Of a DNA stretch of 64,000 nucleotides, positions 55,290-64,000 are shown piece after piece. Every line of letters begins with the position of its first letter. Positions within the stretch are counted from its first letter, which is position 1. A program made the position numbers and the translations under genes. The notes beneath the pieces are model-generated. The model was given only the letters and a program-made list of their open reading frames with translations. It was not told the origin of the DNA and ran no database searches. This DNA comes from Heterobilharzia americana (taxonomy: Eukaryota > Platyhelminthes > Trematoda > Strigeidida > Schistosomatidae), in contig OX104127.1 in the NCBI GenBank assembly GCA_944470555.2, positions 46,862,934-46,926,933 of the forward strand. The letters run 5' to 3'.

Positions 55290-57690
55290 AGTGTCATCAT
55301 GGCTTGTCTGCTTGACGTCTTAGAAACTGCAACGGTCTGTTCCCCACAATCTTTGCATTTTGGGGGATAACAAGGCGTTGAGTCTCGCTACAAACTTCTT
55401 GACCGTTCGGGATGTATACACGGCGTGCTAGTTGTTGTTTTGTGGTTGATCTACTTAGACACTGTCTTACTGAAGGTTTTGCAGTGATTGACTCTATCCA
55501 CCACCAACTCGAGGAGTCAAATCGTCTGTAATGGGTCTGCTGTCAGAGTGTTCATGGTGGTTGCTGACACGCTCTCACCACCTAGATGTTTGGATGTGCA
55601 CTGATGTGCCACGTCGGAGTTTGTTGTCGGTCTTTCTGTTTACGATGATGCAAACAATTTGGAGGTTTAGAACGACTAACAGTCTTCACTATCATTGTGT
55701 TGGTTATGCCTCGAGGTAAAATACGTGGAGTTTGTTCGTTCCCAAAACCGACTGACGTTAGTGCAATATGTTCCAGGCTCACCTAGTGACAGGCTTCCCT
55801 GAATCGTTCTGATACCGCGACGTTTGGTGATCAGGCAGCAATCTGGCGTTAGTTTGTCCAGTCTCCGTCCTGAGAAGAGTAGACAATTTAGCTGGGGTCG
55901 GCAATAGTTAACTCGACGTTTAGTAGCGTGGACAAGGAACTATTCCCGGTGCGAAATTGACTTCACATATAATCGTCTGTTGACCATTCCGTTGCGTGCT
56001 TAACCCTTTCCTTTCTGGTTTCAAATACACGTCTGTTCCGAGGTGTGCAAACTCGGGCCGTTATGTTGCGTTTCTATGTACCACTCTGGAAAATCTTTTC
56101 TGTAGTGGTCACATTTTCGTCCACCTGGCCACAGTCAGCGGACTGAATACTTTTTGTTTCCACGCAGTGCGTCACTTAAGTAAACGTGGGGTTTAGTTTG
56201 GTGGACTGGCTCTAAACTTCCGGTGGATCTACGTGGGACCACCTGATAGATCAGGTCACTATGATGGCATGAATTTGGCTGGTCGAGTGGCTATTACGGT
56301 CCGTCCCCAGTGTCGAGAACAACAGTATGAAGATAGGTGTATTATCGTTAATTGTTTGTGCTTGGGTCTGGGTTGTTCACGGTTTGACCTAGTTCTCTTT
56401 CTAAATCGGATATATGCTAATGTTAACACTTGGTTATTGGGTGTTCCTTGTCGATGTTGCATCTGACTACAAGTTCAGCAGTTTTCGGTGCTTACATTGA
56501 CTTAACCTGCGGTAGGGTTACAAGTTGGTTGCACAGCCTAACCCCAAACATGCCTTAGAGCGGTCTTTATTTCTGTATGTTTCTTACGTAAGTTGTCTTT
56601 CCGTACACGTGGTGTTTGCTGTTTATAAGATATTCTGGTTAACGTCGACTTATTGTGTCGGTTATTTTGTGACAAGTGGTTTGCCGAAGTTTTGTCTTAT
56701 AGTTGGTGTGAACAGTGGTAAGTGTTTTGAAGGCCAATTAGTGGTATACAGGTGTGATATGTGAAAGTGGATTCGGGAACTTGTCTTGTCTTATACAGGT
56801 TGCCTATCAATCCATATATGACATATGTGTGTGACTCTCAAAGTTACACCGGCTGGTTTGCCACTGGCGCGAAACGATGATTTTGGCGTTACTAATTCCA
56901 AGCAGAGAGACAATTCGTGGTATTCGACCCATTAATTTACCCTCAAGCTAGATATCCTCATGGGTTGCAAGGTACCATGATAGTATCTTTTCGCGTAATA
57001 TGTATTACATTTGTTTTACCTGTTTCTTCATGCATAAACTCTATCCAAACATCAGCGTTGAGAGTTTGTGGTGTTAACAGATGTGTGAACCTAATTGTTA
57101 TTTTCATATTCACACAGTGATATACTATAACCCTTGAATGGTAAAAACAGGCATCCTCCAGGAAATCATACACAGTCGAATGGTTCATTGGCTTGCGATG
57201 TTTGTTACGTATGTAGAAGGTGACAACTGAATGTCTTCAATCACCCTTAATCATATTTTTTGCGTCAGGCATATTGGTTGTGCTAGCTTAATATTTGTAA
57301 CCCTGCTACAAAATTTCAAACATGTTTTGTCTTCGGATTTGTAACTGCTACTTTTAGACCTCGAGACTATTGACCTGATACTTCATAAGGTTATAAGATA
57401 CATTCATAAATGGTGTACAAAATTATTCCGTGGGTTAGAACTCAAATTACGGATAATACGGTAGCATTTGATCTATAACTCTTGGACTGTAGTAGTGTAG
57501 TGGGTTATTTTACCATGGCCTATGGCGTCATTATTATTAGGGATAATCTTAGCACTTCTCGTTTGTCCACAATACCAGTCCTAGAGATGCCAAGCAGAAT
57601 TTAGAAGTCCGAAACAGCCGGTTAGATATTGGACTATTTCCAATTTCAATAGGAGTAGCATGACCTAAATTCTGCTCTTTTCGGAATGAT
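55290..57690. other. No gene recognised downstream of ran
   Basis: About 2.4 kb of G/T-rich intergenic sequence. Short open frames lack any recognisable motif and I found no repeat partner in the window. Confidence 0.5.
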
Positions 57691-57695
57691 TCTAG

Positions 57696-57829
57696 CAGCT
57701 TGAACACACGTCTGAATGCAAACTCAGTACTATTCAGCGATTTGGTTAAAAGAAACCCAGAACAAGGTGTGGCAGCAATCCAAGAAGTTTATGACCGTTG
57801 GCTTAGATCACATGAGCTTCATCGTCCAG
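57696..57829 (+). other. Candidate internal exon
   Basis: An open segment is bordered by TTCTAG on the left and CCAG/GTATAT on the right. It encodes LNTRLNANSVLFSDLVKRNP, then EQGVAAIQEVYDRWLRSHEL. The composition is protein-like and helical. No flanking exon could be identified and I do not recognise the protein, so it may be chance. Confidence 0.25.
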
Positions 57830-60040
57830 GTATATAAGAGGTTGAAAGATCAAGGGGATATTCCTCAAAACTGTTTGTGTTATGGACTAAGATTTCTACA
57901 TTTTATCCAAGTTGATCAAAAAGCTTTTCGGAACCGTTTTGAACGGAATACAGGAACGAAGTAATCGATATTTTGTCTTTTGAACTTTGATTGGGTATTT
58001 AGAACTTGATATTAAGGTGATTTATCTCTAGGTTATTACCATATAGAGTAAGTTAAGTTGCAGTAACTTATTAGTCAGTTAATGAGTAGTTATGGAATTC
58101 GGTGATATTAGGGGGAAAACTATTCCACAGCCACACACGTTATTTAGTCCTACATTGTTGGCATGAACAAGATGCCAGAAATGATTATTTCGATACAAGA
58201 CTATCATTACTTCAAATAACAGTGTTAGCTCAGTAGGATTACGACTAAGAAGGGCTGCAATGTGATTCATCAGTGGCAAATAAACTCTATTTGTTGTTCT
58301 GTTTTGTTGTCGGTAACCTACTGTGATTTAAATTTTTGACTCGAAATCATTGCCGGGTGTATTTTATGTTCAGTTTTTTCTGACTCTCTTAAAGCTTATT
58401 TTTTGCAGAATATCTTGGTTTCTCAATGACAAATTTAGTTTGAAGAAATCTCCGCCATTCTTCCTCCTTCAGTTTGGGTGGCCTAAATCCAATATAACGA
58501 GGATGAATCCTTGATAAATGCTGCTTTGAAAGCAGTCAATAAACATAAACCTCCTTCTAAACTACTGTTTAATGCTCGTTTGTGACATGCCTGGAGATAG
58601 ATTCCTTAAAATTTTAACGAAATGCCGTGACCTGTAGGGTCAAGCAAGTCCAGTGTGACGATAAATACTTGCCGATAGCATTTGATGATGATCCTGCTTT
58701 ATCGTGAATTGACTGGAGTAGAAGGATATAGACCATAGGATTCCGATCCAGTGAGTGAATTGCGATGTGATCTGACGGTTCTGGGCTCTATCTCTGATTG
58801 AGTCGTGAGTGTGCATTGCTGAGGCGCCCCACACCAGGACAAAATCAGTGTTCAGTGCGCTTAAGTTTTCAATGGTCACCCAACTGATGTCGGTCTGTAA
58901 TAAATACTACCTTGAAATAAGTAAAATCCCCATAAACGTCAGACTACATCACTGTTTAGTGCTCACTAGTGGCACGCTTTAAGGACAAATGTTGATGGAT
59001 TATGTGAAATAAGAATATATCTTGTTTGTTTTGATGTATTTAATATATTGGCCTGCAGAATTATCAACTGAAATTTATATTAATCTTCTTCGTTGAAACG
59101 ACCTTTATATTTAACCTCTTGTAATAGGAATTTTGAGTAAGTTGACTGTGTAATTTGAATTCATCAAGAGACATAACTGAGTCCAACTCCATTCGACCAG
59201 TTAACTAGTTGGTCACTCCAGTATAGTTACATCAGGGTGAGGGATTTCTAACTATTCATACTATTCTGTAGAACATCTCTAATGCTTGGACTTGTGAACT
59301 TAAAGAATGGAATGTTAGTCACAGAGCCTTTAGCATAGCATATGAGAATTTGTCTTCTATTGCCTTATCAATGATTATTGGTAATGGATGCAGTCCAAAT
59401 AAACCTCATTCATCAGAAGCAGATATCTAGAATTATTCTAACTGACAGACAGTAGAATTAATGCTCTGCGTTTTAAGATGGTCTTATTTAACCCATTGAT
59501 CGAATAACCATTTGGCTAAAGTGCTTGAAAAGATTAAAAATCATAATTCAACTATTTCATTTATTCTGAACTTTAACTATCTTCCACGATAACTTAATTT
59601 TAATATAATCCCAGTGTGTTTAAAACAACAAACGATCTTATTAATCTAAGAGTAAAACTGGGACACTGTGTTACGATGAAGATTCATGTTACTTGATTTC
59701 TTGGATGCATCTTATAGTGGAACAGTATTATCCGTTGGATAAATTCCCGGACACATGGCCATAACAAGATTTTTCTGAAGGAATCGCTGTATCAACTACA
59801 GCTTCACCAAAGAATTCCGATTTTTAAAAAGGTCTAACAATACAGTCAAAAAGTACATAAAATAATTTGTATGTAGGTCATTCGTTAAATGTTTTGCTGT
59901 AGAAACTGAGTAATTATGATTACCCATGTTAAATTTATGCTGTGGGCACTCGGATTCTCCCAATATATTCGTACTAACTATAATGTGGACATTTATAACT
60001 TAACTGTCTTCCAGTTTGAAGATATCCTGACTAACAAGGG
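57830..60040. other. No gene recognised
   Basis: About 2.2 kb, AT-rich toward the right. Nothing with domain, splice or repeat support was seen. Confidence 0.5.
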
Positions 60041-60046
60041 GCACCG

Positions 60047-60185
60047 ACCCAGTCAACATTTTCACGGGAAAACGCAGTGGTTAAAAACTCGGAGGAAATG
60101 TTGCACAGTCCGGCGTTTTGCCCCATATTTTCATGGCAATCTGAAATATGACCCCTAGTTTTGCCCCTCGAAAATGTTGACTGGG
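60047..60185. repeat. Short inverted repeat, hairpin-forming
   Basis: CCCAGTCAACATTTTCACGG (60048-60067) pairs with CGAAAATGTTGACTGGGG (60169-60186). The arms are about 18-26 bp with a few mismatches around a roughly 90-bp centre. It lies just outside the PLE end at 60186-60232. It could be a small foldback or MITE-like unit, or part of the PLE border. Confidence 0.55.
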
Positions 60186-60669
60186 GAGCTAGTATGAATC
60201 ATCGTATAAGACGTATTTTTACTTGTGTAATCCCGGCGTAGTATATTAGAACAGATAACAAAATAAACAAATATTTTGTATTATTCCTCAACGTTTCGAT
60301 CTTGCTAGGAAGATCCTTTTCAAGAGTATGAATCTGATACTAAGTTTTCAGGTTAATATTCAAGTTTTGGGTACAGAAGGTAGTGAGCTTTACGATCATC
60401 TAATTACATCGTGATATGGAGCAAAGATCAATGCAATAGAAGTGAGTGGATAAGCAAATCAGTCAGAAAGGCTTTTTTCAGTTGTGCGGGTAAGGTGGGA
60501 CAAAAATAGGGTGGGGGAATTTAATTATGAAAAGTACAAGAGGGTTGTGAGTCATCAAGGGTGAGAAAGAATAAATTAATAGTTTGGAAGTATGAATATT
60601 TGCACATCGGATGACATAATTAATAAATAATGATAACGATAAAGGTACTTTTGGTAACAATTGAAGTAT

Positions 60670-60982
60670 TGAAGAAATAGAAGACAACTCGACGAGAGAA
60701 AGTTGATTACGAACAATTGGAATGGTAGTGGTTACATATGGTACTCCTTGCACTAACGCAGCCATTTTCAAATATCTTCGTTTCCTCTCCGTTCCTGTCT
60801 TGATTTGCTCTTGACCGGCTCTTCATACACTCTTATCAGCAGCATCCCCTGTAATACGCCTGTGTTGTCCCCTGCGTTGCTCTTGGCAGAAACCCTACCC
60901 ATTGCCGATAATTCCCTATGATTCCTGCCACCCTCTTCATATATACTACTTATATTCGTTGTTATCAGCAACGCCCCTTACA
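60670..60982 (-). repeat. Solo LTR of Gypsy D inside the PLE
   Basis: A 313-bp minus-strand copy of the Gypsy D LTR, starting TGTAAGGGGCGTTGCTGATA on that strand and ending TCTATTTCTTCA. In the palindrome arms the PLE reads GAAGTATGAGTGATAAC without it. Here it reads GAAGTAT / GTAAGAGTGATAAC around the LTR, giving an approximate GTA(T/A) duplication. It is a solo LTR, probably from LTR-LTR recombination. Confidence 0.88.
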
Positions 60983-61242
60983 GTAAGAGTGATAACAGAA
61001 TGGATTATGTAATATATAGAATGGCTCATCGAATGTATATAACTCAGGAAGGAGCGTAAAATTGGTGGAAATAGGTCAATAAAGTGTTATGTAACAGGAC
61101 TAGACAAGTTGTTAAAATACAACCAATATATTTTGACGTGATTAAGACAACAAAAAGAAATAACACCGGAAACTATTCAAGCAAGAGTAAATTCGGAATA
61201 ACTCATGTGGAATGAAATTGTGTTCTACCTTCTATTCATATA

Positions 61243-61788
61243 TTATTTACTACTGTCTATGAGAGTCATTAATGTTTGCCATATTTGTGGGATATCTAAT
61301 CCATCTTTTCTGTTGACCGAAGAAGGGTGCAAAGAGATGTGCAAAGCTTCTGCGACGATCCTTTCTTTAAACAGCATAATGAGAAGACGAAGATTATCTG
61401 AAGCATGTGATGTATTAGCGCTATACATTTTGAACAATCTGATCACACATGGACTCGTCGAACTATTTATGTGAAAATTCCCAAAGGGGTCAATGAAGAT
61501 AAGCTTCGTCTTTTCATTAGGTTGTTTAAATTTATAAAAGGGACCAGTTGCTTTAAATCCTTTCTTTGTGGGAAATAAAACCCTTTTGTAGGACTTTTGT
61601 CTTTTCGAATGATATTTTATGATCACGATGGCAGAGCTTTTTCCAAGTTTTTCCAGGTCATAGGAATTTCCTGGTGATTTATTGCAACTCCGACCATGTT
61701 TAGCTAGACGTGTTAGTACTTGACTTGATGTCTCTCCAATATATGTGGCATCGCATTCACTACAGTTCCAAATACGGAATCGGATCAC
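61243..61788 (-). pseudogene. PLE copy 3 GIY-YIG endonuclease domain
   Basis: A 181-codon open frame reads NCSECDATYIGETSSQVLTR then LAKHGRSCNKSPGN. It continues through a Lys-rich middle (KRVLFPTKKGFKATGPFYKF) to VNRKDGLDIPQIWQTLMTL and the stop at 61243. The GIY-YIG nuclease nicks DNA for Penelope-like insertion. The conserved Y-IGET, R and H residues are seen. It is the longest unbroken PLE frame in the window, but the upstream RT is separated from it by the tRNA-like units, so the element is incomplete. Confidence 0.8.
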
Positions 61789-62032
61789 TTGCTTTACAAC
61801 AGGTGTTAGTGTAATGTGTTCGTCACCTTAAAGAATACTCTGATGCTGTAACTTTTAATGATACTTCTTATTTCCTCTGAAGTGGATGTTCGATAAGGAA
61901 GTACTATAGTACTTATCCAATCTTTATGGCTTGGTTTTTCCATCTTTTTCTTATCATTTGACTACTTGAGATACCCGTAGTTTGGCAGGCTAGTATTTAT
62001 ACTGGGTGATGATTGAAGGTGAGATGAAAATC

Positions 62033-62100
62033 TGGACCGCGACCGGATTCGAACCAGCGATCACCGGCCTGGTGTTCTACTAACTGAGCTACGAGGTCCA
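62033..62100 (-). tRNA. tRNA-like unit (SINE head or tRNA pseudogene) 1
   Basis: On the minus strand GGACCTCGTAGCTCAGTTAG carries an A box, and GGTTCGAATCC a B box; the acceptor ends GGACC/GGTCC pair. At about 67 nt it lacks several bases in the anticodon arm, so it is not a functional tRNA. It is followed on that strand by GATTTTCATCTCACCTTCAA, the same tail as unit 2, so both belong to one tRNA-derived repeat. Confidence 0.65.
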
Positions 62101-62167
62101 ACTGATAACGAGATTTTTATTTCACTCCGATCATTAAGGGTTTTGCTCGACTACCAGTTAGCAGTCG

Positions 62168-62242
62168 GGCATCGTAGCTCAGTTGGTAGAGCACCGGGCT
62201 GGTAGCCTGGTGGTCGCTCATTTGAGTCCGGCCGCGGTCGAG
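62168..62242 (+). tRNA. tRNA-like unit (SINE head or tRNA) 2
   Basis: GGCATCGTAGCTCAGTTGGT (A box) and TTTGAGTCC (weak B box) enclose a paired anticodon arm CCGGG-CTGGTAG-CCTGG, whose anticodon would be GGU (Thr). The B box departs from GTTCGAATC and the acceptor stem pairs poorly (GGCATCG / GGTCGAG), so a tRNA-derived retroposon is likelier than a working tRNA. The tail GATTTCCATCTCACCTTCAA and a TTTTTT run (62279-62284) follow. Confidence 0.6.
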
Positions 62243-62299
62243 ATTTCCATCTCACCTTCAAACATCACTTAGTATAAACTTTTTTCTATCCTTTTCTGG

Positions 62300-62760
62300 A
62301 TAGTTGCTTTAAGACCTCTCGAACAAGTTGCCTATCTGCTTGCTAAGAATCCACTTTATTTGGTATCCTTTGTAATCTCGTCAACATATACTTTGCAAAG
62401 TTTATCTTAGTTTCCAATGGGTGAACCGAATCGGATTCAAGATACTTGTTAGAATGTGTATCTCTTCGATTGACATCAATGTCAAGTGTCCCATCATTGT
62501 TTCGCGTCACCTTGCAGTCTAGGAAAGCTAGCGTTGTGAATTCTGTTTCTAGTTCATATGTGAATTTTATGGAAAAGATTTTCTAGACCTTGCCTTTCGA
62601 TTATGACTAGGATGTCATTTCCGTACCTCTACTATATTCTTTGTTTTATATCGTGTTGACTAAATAGGTCTGATTTTACTTTGTACATGTATAGATTAGC
62701 TACAATGGGTGAGATAGGTGAACCCATTGCTGCTATCTGGAATTGCTAGCAGAATAATAT
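62300..62760 (-). pseudogene. PLE reverse transcriptase fragment
   Basis: On the minus strand QIAAMGSPISPIVANLYMYK (about 62740-62685) is the signature MGSP(I/L)SP-(V/I)-AN--M of Penelope-like reverse transcriptases. It is followed by RYGNDILVIIERQGLENLF, where the catalytic Asp-Asp pair is Asn-Asp (RYVDD expected). Later segments (FGSPIGN, DEITKDTK) are broken by stops. It may be the RT of the PLE at 60186-61960, split by the tRNA-like units and a loss of sequence, or another copy. Confidence 0.78.
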
Positions 62761-63004
62761 CGAAGTAATCATTTGCCAGAATAACAACCTAGGACAGTTC
62801 GGTTATTACTCTTAGCGATCAACTTTAATTGGTAACTTAGCAACTTCTACTCATTCATAGATTTATGTCTAGTTTGCTAGGTGGGTCTAGCAAACTTACT
62901 CCCAGCAACCTGTAGACAACGATGTACAAATAGAATAGGTTATACTTCTTGATTCACTCTTTTGACACTCCTGATAGTACTGATCGAGCAAACTATAAAA
63001 ACAC

Positions 63005-63178
63005 TTTTTGTTCTGTTAATTTACTTCGTTGTGGCTAGCAGAGAAATCTAGGACGCAGGTTTCGTGCTATCTGGGACTAGCCGGCTGGATGTACCTGCAC
63101 CCCACAGAAGCTCGAACCTCGTACCAATCGCTTCAAATGTCAAAGCGTTATCCAGTAAGGCACTGAGACACGATAGCC
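63005..63178 (-). ncRNA. SM-alpha-like retroposon with tRNA-like head and hammerhead relic
   Basis: On the minus strand GGCTATCGTGTCTCAGTGCC starts a tRNA-like head. It has an A-box-like part and a B-box-like GAGGTTCGAGCTTC (about 63123-63110). Then follow CATCCAGCCGGCTAGTCCCA, GATAGCACGAAAC and CTGCGTCCTAGATTTC. The layout (head, CAGC-box, GTCC stem, GAAAC at 63060-63064, GCGTCCT-GATT) is that of the schistosome SM-alpha hammerhead. The first core box is CCGGCTAG and the stem II partner GCAC, so the ribozyme is decayed. It is the more complete of the two copies in the window. Confidence 0.68.
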
Positions 63179-63189
63179 GCCTCTTGTAA

Positions 63190-63950
63190 AACGGGTATTA
63201 GTTATAACTACTTGCTGATATGGCAAATAATGGGGCCGAGTAAAAGGTTGACAACAGAAATAGATTATATTTATGTAAGTCACAGTGAGTTCGAAATCAA
63301 ATAATTTCAGTGTTTCGCACTGAATCCTGGTCCGAGCTTCTTCACTAACCAAACTCTCTTAGAAGATCAGTAAAAACCGAATATTTCGACTGAATGATAT
63401 ATTTCATTATTATGAATAAACGAAATGAGTGTAAAATTGTGTCATTCAGCTGTCTACAAATCAACTTGAGGCACATTATAATTGACATTCAACCTACATT
63501 GTCATTGCTGTTTGTTCTTATGCAATAAACTTCCATTCTCCTGTTCACACAATTTCAAATTTGCGATTCTAATGGAAGACTACAAATGACATAAAGTTTA
63601 TCATTAAAATACAGTCAAATACATGAGGCCCCCTCATGTCTTCTAACTTTAATAGCCATATGGTAGAACAGAGAGAATTGCAGCGTGGTGCACTCAGCCC
63701 TTAATAGGCAACTAGATATTATGGTGGTACAAGAAACGGCCTAATTCGGGGAAGGCCAACGCATCTCATTGATAAGCCGACTTTGTTGTTCAAACTGAGT
63801 AATTACGATTAGTCATTAGAAGTTCATGAAACAGAAAATAAAGAGCAGATTTGACACCTATTTGACAAAGATTAATCCTGCAAAACTATTGATCATAACC
63901 TTTACTAATTGGGGGTTTAATAACAGTGACAACTGCTGTCTTGTCCATTA
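63190..63950. other. No gene recognised
   Basis: About 760 bp, AT-rich; no coding or repeat evidence was seen. Confidence 0.5.
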
Positions 63951-63955
63951 CTGAT

Positions 63956-64000
63956 TGTAGTTGTCTGTAGAATTCCTCCTTCTTCTCTTGATCTGCATTA
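63956..64000 (-). mobile_element. Start of a third RTE copy at the window edge
   Basis: TGTCTGTAGAATTCCTCCTT and the following TTCTCTTGATCTGCATTA match the endonuclease region of RTE copy 2 (49226-49263) with a few changes. The piece begins mid-gene at about 63956, so its 3' side is truncated there, and it continues past the window. Confidence 0.85.

Larger units (their letters stand above)
60186..61960 (-). mobile_element. PLE copy 3: GIY-YIG part and 3' region
   Basis: The minus strand holds the same PLE as the palindrome arms. The linker KDWISTIVLPYRTSTSEEIR lies at about 61930-61870 and the GIY-YIG module at 61788-61243. The 3' region with GATCTTCCTAGCAAGATCGA lies near 60295-60320, and the border is ACTTGTGTAATCCCGGCG (60225-60240). 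It is interrupted by a solo Gypsy-D LTR (60670-60982). Its border is free of any LINE, unlike the left palindrome arm. Confidence 0.85.

Noticed and set aside
62168..62242. Functional tRNA-Thr gene
   Set aside because: Poor acceptor pairing, weak B box, and a dispersed tail shared with a defective inverted neighbour point to a tRNA-derived repeat.

Overview
The window reads as a repeat-dense piece of a flatworm nuclear genome, most likely a schistosomatid trematode. Four things in the sequence support this: a complete animal Ran GTPase gene split by introns of only 31-35 bp, Gypsy elements with the CsRn1-type Gag cysteine/histidine box, an RTE-type LINE with a (TAA)n tail, and two short retroposons carrying relics of a schistosome SM-alpha-like hammerhead ribozyme. 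The genus and species are inference. Nothing bacterial (operons, rRNA, CRISPR) is present.

Layout. 1-300: tail of a Gypsy integrase on the minus strand. 504-8516: Gypsy element A with two apparently identical 407-bp LTRs and a perfect 5-bp target duplication. A second, internally deleted Gypsy (B, 3025 to about 6600) is nested in its RNase H. 8517-12674: AT-rich DNA with a short hammerhead retroposon and a Gypsy RT relic. 12675-15913: RTE-type LINE copy 1. 15914-27493: an 11.6-kb structure of two nearly identical 4.2-kb inverted arms around a 3.2-kb core. The core and inner arm ends form Gypsy element D (20266-24349). Each outer arm holds unidentified DNA and two opposed Penelope-like (PLE) fragments. 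28003-31060: a PLE GIY-YIG fragment and a CR1-like LINE. 31494-39781: four copies of one 342-bp LTR, two of which bound Gypsy element C (33497-38739). 40500-44700: a CR1-like LINE relic and BEL/Pao Gag relic. 46622-49865: RTE copy 2, inverted relative to copy 1. 50017-51640: another CR1-like RT relic.

The only confident host gene is ran (54463-55214, four exons). A possible divergent gene starts 320 bp upstream of it on the other strand. From 60040 to the end the window is again repetitive: a PLE with a solo Gypsy-D LTR, a pair of inverted tRNA-like units, a PLE RT fragment, a hammerhead retroposon and the start of a third RTE copy.

How it fits together: almost everything is retroelement layering, and the layers give relative ages. 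RTE copy 1 is absent from the matching site at the edge of the right palindrome arm, so it probably postdates the inverted duplication. Both RTE copies share the same disabling lesions although copy 2 has its own target duplication. Gypsy A has young LTRs but an old, broken, nested interior. Solo LTRs with clean target duplications show LTR-LTR recombination. All alignments were made by eye; identities are approximate.
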